From: Trichocoleus desertorum NBK24
GTDB taxonomy: Bacteria; Cyanobacteriota; Cyanobacteriia; FACHB-46
NCBI RefSeq assembly: GCF_030409055.1
Contig: NZ_CP116619.1
Coordinates: forward strand, 1,893,628-1,957,627
Direction: 5' to 3'
Length of the DNA: 64,000 nt
Part shown: piece after piece, positions 10,873-19,906 of the stretch
Position numbering within the stretch: position 1 is the stretch's first letter
How the letters are laid out: each line of letters opens with the position of its first letter
The notes under the pieces: model-generated
The model's input: only the letters and a program-made list of their open reading frames with translations
Told to the model about the DNA's origin: nothing
The model's database searches: none
Made by a program: the position numbers and the translations under genes

Positions 10873-12102
10873 ATGCCTACTTACATCGCCAGTGCACGGG
10901 ATGCCAGAGGAAATGCCAAAAAACAAAAAGTTACCGCAAATTCTCCGGGTGAAGCTCGTTCTACATTAAGAGAACAAGGTTTTGTGGTTCAAGACCTTAA
11001 AGAGGACAAGAGCCTTGATCTCAGCAAGATTGATCTCCAGAAGTTTCAGCTTATTTTTACAAGTGTCTCCGTCAAGGATAAAGCTGTTTTCTCCCGGCAG
11101 TTCGCCGCACTTGTGAATGCTGGGGTGGCAATGGTTCGTAGTTTGGGCGTGCTATCTGAGCAATGCACCAACCCCAAACTCAAAGCATCTCTTCTGGAAA
11201 TCAACTCAGATGTACAGCAAGGCACTAACCTATCGGATGCCATGCGCAAGCATCCTCAGTGCTTTGACATGTTGTATGTCAGTATGGTGCAAGCTGGTGA
11301 GGTAGGTGGTGTACTCGACGAAGTACTGAATCGTCTCGCCAAACTTCTAGAAGATATTGCGCGGTTGCAAAACCAGATTAAGTCGGCAATGGCTTACCCT
11401 GTAACCGTAGGCGTTCTGGCAACGGTTATTTTTATTGGTATGACCGTTTTCCTCCTACCAACCTTTGCCTCCATCTTCGAGGAGTTAGGAACAGAGCTAC
11501 CTGCTTTTACCCAGGCCATGCTTGCTATCAGTAAATTCCTCAGAACCCCTGAATATGTTGTAGGGCTGATTCTTATTCTTTTTGGACTGAGTTTTGCCTA
11601 CAAGCAGTATTATAAAACACGGGCAGGTCGCGAAACTATTGACCGCTTATCTCTCAAAGCGCCTTTGTTTGGTGACTTGATTCAGAAGACTGCAACGGCT
11701 CGTTTTTGCCGTACTTTCGGAGCCTTAACTCGCTCTGGCGTACCTATCCTGACAGCCCTAGAAATTGTGAGGGATACAGCGGGCAATCAAGTTGTTTCTA
11801 ATGCAATTGATGAGGCTCGAAGGGAAATTCAGACAGGCGGCATGATCAGCATTGCTCTCCAGAGAGAACAAGTCTTTCCGATCATGGCAATCCAAATGAT
11901 CAGTATTGGGGAAGAAACTGGAGAAGTTGACAAAATGCTGATGAAAGTTGCTGACTTCTACGAGGATGAAGTTGAGCAGGCGGTGAAAGCGCTAACCAGC
12001 ATTATGGAACCGATTATGATTATGTTCTTAGGGGGCATGGTCGGTTCGATTCTACTTTCCATGTATCTGCCTATGTTCAAGGTTTTCGAAAGCATTGGCT
12101 AA
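10873..12102 (+). CDS. pilC: Type IV pilus inner-membrane platform protein PilC
   Basis: A 409-residue platform protein with two T2SS-F domains (about 70-195 and 275-397), each followed by hydrophobic segments, and a C-terminal membrane helix (MIMFLGGMVGSILLSMYLP). The start MPTYIASARD and the following region match the usual PilC N-terminal cytoplasmic domain. The protein anchors PilB and PilT to the pilus base. About 250 bases separate it from pilT, with no terminator seen, and a stem-loop with a short T-rich tail follows at 12134-12166. Confidence 0.97.
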   Translation: MPTYIASARDARGNAKKQKVTANSPGEARSTLREQGFVVQDLKEDKSLDLSKIDLQKFQLIFTSVSVKDKAVFSRQFAALVNAGVAMVRSLGVLSEQCTNPKLKASLLEINSDVQQGTNLSDAMRKHPQCFDMLYVSMVQAGEVGGVLDEVLNRLAKLLEDIARLQNQIKSAMAYPVTVGVLATVIFIGMTVFLLPTFASIFEELGTELPAFTQAMLAISKFLRTPEYVVGLILILFGLSFAYKQYYKTRAGRETIDRLSLKAPLFGDLIQKTATARFCRTFGALTRSGVPILTALEIVRDTAGNQVVSNAIDEARREIQTGGMISIALQREQVFPIMAIQMISIGEETGEVDKMLMKVADFYEDEVEQAVKALTSIMEPIMIMFLGGMVGSILLSMYLPMFKVFESIG

Positions 12103-12133
12103 AGATTAAAACGTTTTAATTTTTAGTCTTTAC

Positions 12134-12166
12134 AAACCCTCCACTAAAGAGTCGAGGGTTTCTTTA
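12134..12166 (+). terminator. Probable terminator after pilC
   Basis: AAACCCTC at 12134-12141 pairs with GAGGGTTT at 12154-12161 (8-bp stem, 12-base loop), followed by CTTTAT. The T tract is weak, so termination is likely but not certain. Confidence 0.6.
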
Positions 12167-12328
12167 TGCTTAAGAGATTTTGACTGATTTAAGGCTGGTT
12201 TAGCTCACTGGAGCTTTCATTGCCATTGCTTCCCACAAGATTGTTTTCAAGACATTAGACTCTGAATTTTTAGACCTGAGTACAATACAGAAAAGGCTCG
12301 TTGATTACTGCCAACGTTTAATTGAGCT

Positions 12329-12931
12329 ATGGCTATTAAACCATCCCATTACGAAGAATTGCTGGCTGAATACAGTGACCAGTTAGCAGCGATCGCTCTA
12401 TTAAAACAGTATCGGCCTTACCTAGAAATGGTGCCCAGCATGCGCCGTTCTGAAGAGAGCATCATTACCATTCCTTTGCCCCTTGTCAGAGTCAACCAGG
12501 CTGAGCAACGTCAGGAGCATACCGCTGATTATGGTCAGACCCGTCCGAGGCTGAAGGAATTAGTGCGGCTGCCTTGTGAGGTAGCCATTATGATGTGTGA
12601 TCCAGAATGGAAGATTAAAACTGGAGTTGAAATTTTAGTCTTTATTCATCGCCCCCAAGAGGACTTCTCTGATTTATTGAGTCGCTGGCGACAGACACAA
12701 ATATGGCTTGACCGTGGATATGAATGGCTGATGCCAACACGGTACGAGCATATTTTGAATGAAGGAGCGGAAGCAGTACACCCTTTATTTGTGACTTTCA
12801 GCGAAACTCCAGACAGAATCAAGCGTGGTCTCAATGGGGCTGGGCTCCCCTTTGTCACGCAATCATTAGAGATGCCTGAAGAAGAGAGAGGGGAACCGGA
12901 AACTTCTAGTAGCCTAACCGCAGAGGATTGA
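12329..12931 (+). CDS. Conserved cyanobacterial hypothetical protein
   Basis: A 200-residue soluble protein with no signal peptide or membrane segment and no motif I recognise. It has a compact mixed alpha/beta look (for example KTGVEILVFIHRPQEDFSDLL and WLDRGYEWLMPTRYEHIL as separate helices and strands) and a polar, Glu-rich tail from about residue 180. Codon use and GCGATCGC sites are like those of its neighbours, so it looks native. It sits between the pil cluster and a convergent kinase gene; I infer nothing about function. Confidence 0.75.
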   Translation: MAIKPSHYEELLAEYSDQLAAIALLKQYRPYLEMVPSMRRSEESIITIPLPLVRVNQAEQRQEHTADYGQTRPRLKELVRLPCEVAIMMCDPEWKIKTGVEILVFIHRPQEDFSDLLSRWRQTQIWLDRGYEWLMPTRYEHILNEGAEAVHPLFVTFSETPDRIKRGLNGAGLPFVTQSLEMPEEERGEPETSSSLTAED

Positions 12932-12948
12932 GATCTTACACATAGCTG

Positions 12949-14907
12949 TCAACGAACTTGCAGCGAAATTGTAAATTTCTCAGGTTTGAGGGCTGTAATT
13001 TCGAACGTATAGTCTCCTGTCATCGGAAATTTGCCTCGCCAAGTTTGCGGTTGTTGTGGCGTAGTTGTCCCCAAAGGCTGACCATTAGGTGCGATCGCCT
13101 GGATGCCAACCGAGCCTTGAAGAACTTGAATCACTCCTGTTTGGCCCTTATTAGCAGCTAATACATACCGTTGAGGCTGTCCTGGAACTACACTCCCAGC
13201 AACTTTGGCTCCCGTCGCTCCAGACGCAATCGTAATGCGCGCGATCGCTTGGATAGGTGGTGTGACTTGAGCAGTCTGACTTAATGGCGTAATTGCGACT
13301 TCTAACTTGTAGGTGCCAGAGCCAAGGATTTGGATGAAGTAGTCATCATTTTTGGGTAATTGCCCCGTCCAGTTTTGAGTTTGATAAGCAGCAGCATCAA
13401 TGCCTTTCTGGTCAGATCCCAACACATTCATAGTCACATCAGACCCAGTGAGGGCAACGGTCATAATTTGACCTTGCAATGCCCGGAGCACGTAAGATTT
13501 CAGTTGGCGGTTTTGCAGATCGCCTTCCAATGTGCTGGAAATAGCACCTGAGTCAAACTGAATCGGCTCAGACTGGTTCATTCTGGATGGAGTTGCATTG
13601 TTTTGCTGATCCGAACCGATGATTTGCGAGGCTTCCGATTGAGGGACCCGCGCTCCCGAAACCCAAACTTCGTTGCGTTGCTGACTTCCAGCTACCGTTA
13701 AACGCCATAACACGGGTACTGCCAGCCCTATCAGGATCACTATTCCCAGGCCGATGCTAATTTTGACCCAGCGTTTCCACAGCTTTCTGGAACCCATGCT
13801 GTTTTTATGCGCCTGGGTTTTATGCGTCTGTGTAGAGTCTAGATGAACTGAGGAACGATTTCCCCTCTCAACTTCTCCAACTCTGGAATCTCTTCTGGAA
13901 TCCCTAATTCTGGAGAAGATAATGGGTGAACTTGCAGTTGGCGAGGAAGTTGCGCCTGAGTTACTGCTAGTATCGCTACCAGCGCTGAGTTGTGTTGTTG
14001 GCACAGACGCTTCCAATAAAGGTTGCAACTCATTCAGCACTGCTTGAGCAGACGGGTAGCGATCGCCTGGACGCAAAGACAACATCTTCTGCAAGATAGC
14101 TTCAAAGCGATCGCTAATCTGAGCGTACGGTCGCAACTGCCAATTGAGCGTACGACTATCTAGCAGAGTTTTTGGTTCTTTACCAGTTAGTAAAACTAGG
14201 CTAGTTGCAGCCAAAGCATACAAGTCGCTATGGGCATATACCTTACCTGTTTGCAACTGCTCTGGGGGAGCATAGCCAGCCTTACCCACACAAGTAATTT
14301 CTGAGGGATGTGAGGAGCTAGAAAACTCTGGAGAAGCAGTATATAGATAGTTAGCCACCGATTTAACGGCACCAAAATCGATCAGAACTGGCAACCCTAA
14401 CGTAGAGTTGGTTACTGCCTCTCCAGCCTGACTATTTCGCAGCCGCAGCATAACATTCTCCAGAGAAATATCCCGGTGAATAATGTTGCGATCGTGAATG
14501 TAGGTCAAAACTGGGAGCAAGTGGTTGAGAAACTGCAAGACTTCTGGCTCTGAGAAGGTTTGGCCTTGCTTCTTTCGCTCTTGAAGGAGACTACGGTACG
14601 TTTGTCCATCGACAAACTCTTGGACAGAAAATAAGCGCTGACTATCTTCAAAAGCAGCTAAGAAACGGGGAATTTGAGGATGTTGAATTTGGTAGAGAAC
14701 GCTAGCTTCCCGTTGAAAGAGATCCTGAGCCTTTGCCAATAAAGCCCCATCTTGCTGTGGTACGGCTAGCTCCTTTAGCACACAAGGCTCATCAAAACGT
14801 TCCAAATCGAGGGCTAAGTAGGTGCGGCTAAACCCACCTTGACCTAAAATTTGCTGAATTGCATACCGTTGGCGTAACAGCGTTCCCAAAGGAATTGAGG
14901 GCGTCAT
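12949..14907 (-). CDS. Membrane-anchored Ser/Thr protein kinase
   Basis: An STPK with a cytoplasmic kinase domain (about 1-290 from ATG 14907): glycine loop GQGGFSRTYLALD, lysine in CVLKEL, catalytic HRDISLENVML, DFG in IDFGAVK and activation-segment GYAPPEQ. All catalytic residues are present. A Ser/Thr-rich linker leads to one membrane helix (WVKISIGLGIVILIGLAVP split across about 378-397), and the extracytoplasmic part has two pre-peptidase C-terminal-like beta domains (about 440-530 and 555-650). The PPC-like domains suggest sensing or surface binding; the substrate is unknown. A frame extension to 14967 adds 20 residues with no support. Confidence 0.93.
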   Translation of the reverse strand: MTPSIPLGTLLRQRYAIQQILGQGGFSRTYLALDLERFDEPCVLKELAVPQQDGALLAKAQDLFQREASVLYQIQHPQIPRFLAAFEDSQRLFSVQEFVDGQTYRSLLQERKKQGQTFSEPEVLQFLNHLLPVLTYIHDRNIIHRDISLENVMLRLRNSQAGEAVTNSTLGLPVLIDFGAVKSVANYLYTASPEFSSSSHPSEITCVGKAGYAPPEQLQTGKVYAHSDLYALAATSLVLLTGKEPKTLLDSRTLNWQLRPYAQISDRFEAILQKMLSLRPGDRYPSAQAVLNELQPLLEASVPTTQLSAGSDTSSNSGATSSPTASSPIIFSRIRDSRRDSRVGEVERGNRSSVHLDSTQTHKTQAHKNSMGSRKLWKRWVKISIGLGIVILIGLAVPVLWRLTVAGSQQRNEVWVSGARVPQSEASQIIGSDQQNNATPSRMNQSEPIQFDSGAISSTLEGDLQNRQLKSYVLRALQGQIMTVALTGSDVTMNVLGSDQKGIDAAAYQTQNWTGQLPKNDDYFIQILGSGTYKLEVAITPLSQTAQVTPPIQAIARITIASGATGAKVAGSVVPGQPQRYVLAANKGQTGVIQVLQGSVGIQAIAPNGQPLGTTTPQQPQTWRGKFPMTGDYTFEITALKPEKFTISLQVR

Positions 14908-15155
14908 TGCTATCCGTAGTTTTTTGCCAAACCATTCCAAATATGGCGAGAACTGTCGTGTCCTCACCGAGGTATATGATTCTTACGTATTCAGGCTTTA
15001 ACTACCACGGTATTAGACCCCTCAAGGCTTAGCCCTAGAGGAAGCGGAGCGATTTCTAGAACGTACTAAAACGAAGAAATAGGAAGATTGATTTTATATC
15101 CAAGCCAATCTTCCTAGTGTCAATGATTGAGGAACTGAAGCATTCACCCGACGCT

Positions 15156-15215
15156 GTTAGTGCACAAGTTGTTAGCGCACAAGTTGTTAGCGCACAAGTT
15201 GTTAGCGCACAAATT
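15156..15215. repeat. Four 15-bp tandem repeats over the bioU stop codon
   Basis: Unit GTTAGCGCACAAGTT occurs at 15156, 15171, 15186 and 15201, with one change in the first copy (GTTAGTG) and one in the last (CAAATT). Read on the minus strand each unit is CAA-CTT-GTG-CGC-TAA, so it repeats the last codons of bioU together with its stop. The copies lie in frame one after another, giving stacked stop codons. Confidence 0.97.
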
Positions 15216-16245
15216 GTGGCATCACTTCCGCAGCACTCAATAACCCATAGATGCCGCGCTGACGGAGGTTAAATCCAGCTTTGAGATAGCCAAACGCGGG
15301 GCCGCAGACGTTAGCCGCCATGCTCGTTTCATCGCCTAAGGTAAAGGTATGAGTTGAGATTTTGCCCTCAAAGGTTCTGCCTGTCACCTGAACATTAGTG
15401 CTTAAAGGCTTTTTGGGGTTACGAGTATCCACGACACCTCCCACAGTGACGCGATCGCGAGAGCAGATACCTGCCAACTCCAGCATCACATCATCCGCGT
15501 GCTCCATATTTTCTAGCGTAATCAAACCATTGGTTTGGTCTAAAAGCGCTTCGATCTCGTCGTCGGTCATAGCTCTCGCTTTTTCGACGTTGTACCCAGG
15601 TAAATGGGCAATGTCCTCGCGCACCGTAGCTCGATAAGCTTCCCAGTTGGCAATCCCAACCCCAAACGTAATCTTGACACTATGAATTTCAGCATAGCTT
15701 TGGGCCGCTAAAGCAGCACCAGCCGTTAATAAACCAGGGGTAGCACCACAACCCGTCATATAAGTAATACCTGCGGACTGTAACTCCGCTTGCATTCCTA
15801 TTAGCTGTTCTACAGCACTGGTACGCTTGATCGCATCGACCAACACGCCTTGCCAACCCGCTTCGATAAACTGCCGCGCCACCGAAGCCATAAAGGTGTT
15901 AGGCAAGTTGGGCAAAGCCAGAAAATAGCCATCAATACTGCCCGCCTGCTGGATTAGATCAGCAATGCTGTTATTGCTGAGAACGCCTCCAGCTTCTAAG
16001 TACCCAGTAGAACCTTGAGCTTGGTAGGCCGTGATGCACTGCTGTGGAGATAAGCCTTCAGAGGCATAAGCAAATCCTTTTTGGTCAGCCACTGCGACCC
16101 AGAGCATCTCTTGCTTTGGAGTCAGCACCCTAGCTGCTGCCTGACCCAGTCCGCCAAAACCAAGGATTCCTACTCGAATCGGTGCTTTTCCAGACGAAAA
16201 ACTGGATAGAGAATGGTTTGAATTTGTCGCTTGCGCTTCGCTCAT
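15202..16245 (-). CDS. bioU: BioU, suicide-type 7,8-diaminononanoate-forming enzyme
   Basis: A 347-residue Rossmann-fold oxidoreductase related to saccharopine dehydrogenase, with NAD(P) motif [13 protein letters not shown] at about 26-38. The cyanobacterial biotin enzyme BioU replaces BioA by using its own lysine as amino donor. The conserved segment [12 protein letters not shown] places the likely sacrificial lysine at K140; the Synechocystis enzyme, whose N-terminus is about 16 residues shorter, uses K124. Other conserved blocks are [25 protein letters not shown] and [13 protein letters not shown]. Assignment is by remembered family similarity and was not searched. The protein ends QFVR-stop, and the stop lies in a 15-bp tandem repeat. 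Confidence 0.88.
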   Translation of the reverse strand: MSEAQATNSNHSLSSFSSGKAPIRVGILGFGGLGQAAARVLTPKQEMLWVAVADQKGFAYASEGLSPQQCITAYQAQGSTGYLEAGGVLSNNSIADLIQQAGSIDGYFLALPNLPNTFMASVARQFIEAGWQGVLVDAIKRTSAVEQLIGMQAELQSAGITYMTGCGATPGLLTAGAALAAQSYAEIHSVKITFGVGIANWEAYRATVREDIAHLPGYNVEKARAMTDDEIEALLDQTNGLITLENMEHADDVMLELAGICSRDRVTVGGVVDTRNPKKPLSTNVQVTGRTFEGKISTHTFTLGDETSMAANVCGPAFGYLKAGFNLRQRGIYGLLSAAEVMPQFVR

Positions 16246-16605
16246 TACCCGTTACACGAATCAAATTTAGACTCTCATTATCCTGGGTTATTTCAGCGTT
16301 AGATCAATCTATAGGCGGAAGAGACTCAATAATAAAAATGATTATATATTTTTGTGAACCTTAAAATTCATGCTTTCACTTTCCCTTGACTGCTTCGGAG
16401 AGTTAAGCGAAACTGACAATTACTGATGTAAACATCACCTCAATTAACAAGTTCCGTTAAGCTTTGACTCTTTATATCTCGGTTACTAAAAATTCAGTTG
16501 AGTTGTTAGCCGAGTCCTCTGCTCAAAAAACATTTAACAATGCGGCATCTTAGCAACTGCTGAATGTCATCCTGCCTGAATCACCCTACAGCCCTCAGCC
16601 AAAGC
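16246..16605. other. Divergent promoter region bioU / ycf35 operon
   Basis: About 360 AT-rich bases between the divergent bioU and DUF2997 genes. It must contain both promoters. TTGACT at about 16464 with a downstream AT-rich hexamer is a possible but weak rightward promoter. No RNA gene or hairpin of note was seen. Confidence 0.4.
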
Positions 16606-16815
16606 ATGGAAACATTGGAGTTTGTTATTTACCCAGATGGTCGGGTCCTGGAAAAAGTAACTGGGATTGTGGGTAACTCTTGTGCTGAAGTTACCGCAGC
16701 CATCGAAGCTCAGCTGGGACAGGTACTCAGCCACGAGCCAACCTCAGAGTTTTTTGCTGCAACTGTGCAACAGTCGGCAACAGTCTCAACTCAAGCTACT
16801 TTTAGTGAGTGGTAA
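16606..16815 (+). CDS. DUF2997 family protein
   Basis: A 69-residue protein starting METLEFVIYPDGRV, the typical opening of DUF2997 proteins, which have a small beta-rich fold and are encoded beside ycf35 in cyanobacteria. ATG 16606 is chosen because the family motif begins there; an in-frame extension upstream carries no similarity. Function is unknown. It is the first gene of a three-gene operon with ycf35 and a ferredoxin. Confidence 0.85.
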   Translation: METLEFVIYPDGRVLEKVTGIVGNSCAEVTAAIEAQLGQVLSHEPTSEFFAATVQQSATVSTQATFSEW

Positions 16816-16860
16816 GTTGTTTGTTCGGTTCTGTTCTATTTGATTTTTGACAAAAAAACT

Positions 16861-17247
16861 ATGTCACACTTTAGCCAAATTAAAACTCAAATCCGCAACC
16901 TTAGCTCTCTAGAAGCAGCCTTGAACGACCTAGGGCTGGAATGGAAGTCTGGACCTCAGGCAGTCAGAGGTTATCGTGGGCAGACCACAACTGCTGACGT
17001 CGCTATTGAACAAAAGAACGGTTACGACATTGGTTTTAGCTGGAATGGTAGCGCCTACGAGCTGGTGGCAGATCTGCAATTCTGGCAGCAAAATTGGTCT
17101 GTCGATCGCTTCCTGAACAAGGTGACCCAGCGTTACGCTTACCACACCATTGTCAACGAAGGTGCTCAATCGGGCTTCCAAGTTGCAGAACAGCAACAGA
17201 ATGAGGATGGCTCAGTTCGTTTAGTGCTACAGCGTTGGAGTGCCTAA
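16861..17247 (+). CDS. ycf35: Ycf35 / DUF1257 family protein
   Basis: A 128-residue protein beginning MSHFSQIKTQIRNLSSLEAAL, the conserved start of Ycf35 (shared by cyanobacteria and red-lineage plastids). Other family blocks include GYRGQTTTADVAI, DIGFSWNG and RYAYHTIVNEGAQ. Function is unknown. The stop overlaps the ATG of the ferredoxin gene by one base (TAATG), implying coupled translation, which links Ycf35 to an iron-sulfur partner. Confidence 0.93.
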   Translation: MSHFSQIKTQIRNLSSLEAALNDLGLEWKSGPQAVRGYRGQTTTADVAIEQKNGYDIGFSWNGSAYELVADLQFWQQNWSVDRFLNKVTQRYAYHTIVNEGAQSGFQVAEQQQNEDGSVRLVLQRWSA

Positions 17248-17726
17248 TGTCTGACTTTACTTCACCTTTTGCTGACCCTAACAGCGCACACTTGTCGGGT
17301 GAAGGCCAAGCAGAGTTGCGGACTGGTCTAGAACCAGAACTAGGCGGAAATTGGCGCGATGCGTCACAACGCTCTGGCTTAGAACCAGAACTAGGGGGCA
17401 GCTTCAGGCAGAAGGGAGTCTATGTCGATGAAATTACTTGCATCGGCTGTAAACATTGCGCTCATGTCGCTCGTAATACCTTTTATATCGAACCCGACTA
17501 TGGGCGATCGCGGGTGATTCGCCAAGATGGTGACTCAGAAGACATCGTTCAAGAAGCAATTGACACCTGCCCAGTAGACTGCATTCACTGGGTAGACTAC
17601 ACAGAACTCAGGCAGCTAGAAGAAGAACGGAAGTATCAAGTCATACCACTTCCTGGTTTTCCAGTTGACCGGGCTGTGATTGCTACTAATCGTCGTCGCC
17701 AAAAGCTGAGAATTCGCCGCAAGTAG
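17247..17726 (+). CDS. 4Fe-4S ferredoxin with repeated N-terminal motif
   Basis: A 159-residue ferredoxin. The cluster ligands are C65, C68, C71 and C108 with another Cys at 112 (CIGCKHC then CPVDC). Before the Fe-S domain is a 55-residue extension with two copies of GLEPELGG (residues 27-34 and 44-51), which looks like a short linear docking motif. After the domain is a basic tail ending RRRQKLRIRRK. It is the last gene of the DUF2997-ycf35-ferredoxin operon. A low-potential electron carrier role follows from the family; the partner is unknown. Confidence 0.92.
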   Translation: MSDFTSPFADPNSAHLSGEGQAELRTGLEPELGGNWRDASQRSGLEPELGGSFRQKGVYVDEITCIGCKHCAHVARNTFYIEPDYGRSRVIRQDGDSEDIVQEAIDTCPVDCIHWVDYTELRQLEEERKYQVIPLPGFPVDRAVIATNRRRQKLRIRRK

Positions 17727-17770
17727 ATGGATTCTACTGACTGGGCGATCGCTGAATAACCCAAAAACCT

Positions 17771-17812
17771 AATAAGCAAGGGTGTCTTGATCAACCCTTG
17801 CTTATTTTTTCT
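17771..17812 (+). terminator. Strong rho-independent terminator
   Basis: AATAAGCAAGGGT (17771-17783) pairs perfectly with ACCCTTGCTTATT (17794-17806), a 13-bp stem, followed by T-rich TTTTC. It ends the ycf35-ferredoxin operon and could also serve the convergent YiaA-like gene. Confidence 0.92.
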
Positions 17813-17840
17813 TGATCTAGTTTCGCAAGAGTATTGCAGT

Positions 17841-18119
17841 CTAGGCTAGCGGGTGATGTTCCTTCAGCAACTTCTCTGCTCTGGCCTCATCCAGTTTGTA
17901 AGCTAGCTTTCTCGCCTCATGATTGTCACGAGTGGTTTTAGCCACACTAAATGTAGACCCCACTGAGAACGCTAAGCCCATCCCCATAAAACCTTTGGTC
18001 CAATTATCGGCAGGTAAGTAAACAATTCCAACTGCCGTGGTGGAAATTGCTAGAACAAAAGCAGCCCAAGATTGAATAATCCAACCTGGGCTGTGAACTT
18101 GAGATCCCATGTCTTGCAT
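17841..18119 (-). CDS. YiaA/YiaB-like two-helix membrane protein
   Basis: A 92-residue protein with two hydrophobic helices (AAFVLAISTTAVGIVYLP at about 19-36 and FMGMGLAFSVGSTFSVAK at about 44-61), a helix-rich polar tail, and the family signature around the W-TKGFMGMG turn. This matches the YiaAB two-helix domain. Function is unknown. It is convergent with the ferredoxin operon, sharing the terminator region. The start could be ATG 18119 or ATG 18110. Confidence 0.82.
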   Translation of the reverse strand: MQDMGSQVHSPGWIIQSWAAFVLAISTTAVGIVYLPADNWTKGFMGMGLAFSVGSTFSVAKTTRDNHEARKLAYKLDEARAEKLLKEHHPLA

Positions 18120-18295
18120 AGTCTACCGACCACCCCTTGTGCTTCGATCAGCTTTGTTCATTAACGTATCAATTCAAACAAGAGCTACATGAATCACAAG
18201 GGCAATTCCTGAAGTGAACACTAAAGTATGGACGGTAGGAGCCTGTTTGAGTTAGGACAAGCACTGCCTTGACTTCAGCAAACCGTAGCTTAGGC

Positions 18296-19834
18296 TCATT
18301 CTAAGAAAGTACGAACCTGACCGTCTGGGCTGAGAACCACTCGCACCCTAGGAGATTGATCTCCTCCAATTGGGGTAACGAACGGTTCACCGACTAAAGG
18401 CATGCCTGTGCGATCAATATAATCTCCAGCCGACTGTCCTAAAGGCACAATGCGCTGAATAGAACCATCTGCTCCAATCAAAATCGTATACTCTAGCGTT
18501 TGCGTCAATCCTTCAGGAGGCTGCCAGCGTTCCTCAAAATAGCTTCTGACTTCGGCAACTTGGGGAATGCCATCGAAGGCTGAACCAGAAGCTGCATCGG
18601 CTGTGGGAGTTTGGGCGGCCTCTAAACTGGAACTTGCGCCTGCGTCTCCTTCTTCTGGAGCTGCGGCACTGCGAGCCGACTCTAGGTTCGGAAGTTTGGC
18701 AGCGGTCGGGGCAGGTGGCAAAGGTTCTGAAGCAGGTGCAGTTTCTTCTAGTTGCGGCGCAGATTCAAATCGAGGTGCTAGCGCTACGGGTGCCGATTCT
18801 ACCGGAATTGAGGCGATCGGCTTATTGGTATTAGGTGGGGCCGCAGTTGAGTTAGCACCAGCAGGGGGTGGCGGCACGGGTGCCAGAGCGATCGCATTTG
18901 GCGCACTTGTACTCGGCACAGGCACAGTGGGTATCCCTGACTGGATGGCTCCAGCTGGAGGCGGGGGTGGAACCGTCTGAGGAGGAGCGGGAACCCCTAA
19001 AGGCCCAGTCGGGACTTGGCCTGGAACCATTGCCTGCTGGCCTGTTGCTTGCGGATTGGAAAACGAAACGGCTGTTTTCAATGCAGGAGTCGGTTGATCC
19101 AAACTCTTAATTACACCCGCTGTCACACCCGCCGTTAACAAAACAGCCGCAGCCGTTGGTGCCCAAGCAGGGAGAGTTGGCACCCAACTGCGTTGACTCA
19201 GCTCAGGCAAGACGACTGTATCGGTGGCATAGTCATCCAAAGCGGTAGCTAAGTCAGCCAATTGAATAGCACTTAAAGTAATGACATTAGATGACTCGGT
19301 AGCCAAAGATCCTAAGTGGAGCCTGTGGGACAGCAACCCCTGAGGTTGTAGAAAAATTCGAGGAGATTCAAGCACAAGTGGGGCGGGTGGAGCCGCTGCT
19401 TCAGCTGCGCTAGCGAGTTCACCGGATTGATCGCTCAATGAGGCATCTGACTGGGGCTCTACCACACTCATAGCGGCTGCTCTAGCGGATCGGGCTGCAC
19501 TCAGATCAATGGCAGGTGGAACTGCCGTTGGTGCTTCTAGCATTGCTACAGACGATCGCGATCCTGAACTTATTAAGGCAGGCGATTGGTTGAGGAAGCT
19601 TTGCACATAGGCACTGACGGCTTCACACAACTCATCAAGCTGAAAGCGATCGCCCCTTAAAGAAACTTGCTCCGCATCAGGCAAGCGGGGATCATCAAGA
19701 CTCAGTTGAAATCGTAGTTTTCTTAAGAGCGGACGACCTGCCCAGCGGGACAGAGGTGAATCCTGAGCAACGATTTCTAGAGTACAAGTAGGAGGAGTAT
19801 ACCGTCGCAGGACTGAGGTAGACAAAAAAGGCAT
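18296..19834 (-). CDS. DUF4335 family protein with Pro-rich linker
   Basis: About 512 residues from ATG 19834. The N-terminal DUF4335 region (about 1-210) begins MPFLSTSVLRRYTPPTCTLE. A single hydrophobic segment (APTAAAVLLTAGVTAGVIK, about 225-245) may be a membrane helix. A long Pro/Ala-rich linker (about 260-410) of the VPPPPPAGA type leads to a C-terminal globular domain (about 425-512) with EYTILIGADGSIQRIVPLG. The family is cyanobacteria-specific with unknown function and is commonly next to DUF3038, as here (gene start 72 bases downstream of the DUF3038 stop). Architecture suggests an envelope-spanning protein; this is inference. Confidence 0.85.
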   Translation of the reverse strand: MPFLSTSVLRRYTPPTCTLEIVAQDSPLSRWAGRPLLRKLRFQLSLDDPRLPDAEQVSLRGDRFQLDELCEAVSAYVQSFLNQSPALISSGSRSSVAMLEAPTAVPPAIDLSAARSARAAAMSVVEPQSDASLSDQSGELASAAEAAAPPAPLVLESPRIFLQPQGLLSHRLHLGSLATESSNVITLSAIQLADLATALDDYATDTVVLPELSQRSWVPTLPAWAPTAAAVLLTAGVTAGVIKSLDQPTPALKTAVSFSNPQATGQQAMVPGQVPTGPLGVPAPPQTVPPPPPAGAIQSGIPTVPVPSTSAPNAIALAPVPPPPAGANSTAAPPNTNKPIASIPVESAPVALAPRFESAPQLEETAPASEPLPPAPTAAKLPNLESARSAAAPEEGDAGASSSLEAAQTPTADAASGSAFDGIPQVAEVRSYFEERWQPPEGLTQTLEYTILIGADGSIQRIVPLGQSAGDYIDRTGMPLVGEPFVTPIGGDQSPRVRVVLSPDGQVRTFLE

Positions 19835-19906
19835 GGGTGGTTCTAGAATGCGTCGGTGTAGGCTAGGCAATCGGAATTGAGTGAAGCAAGGATGCTAACC
19901 CAGGGG

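Noticed and set aside
15156-15215. Small CRISPR-like array near bioU
   Set aside because: Units are contiguous with no spacers; it is a simple 15-bp tandem repeat.
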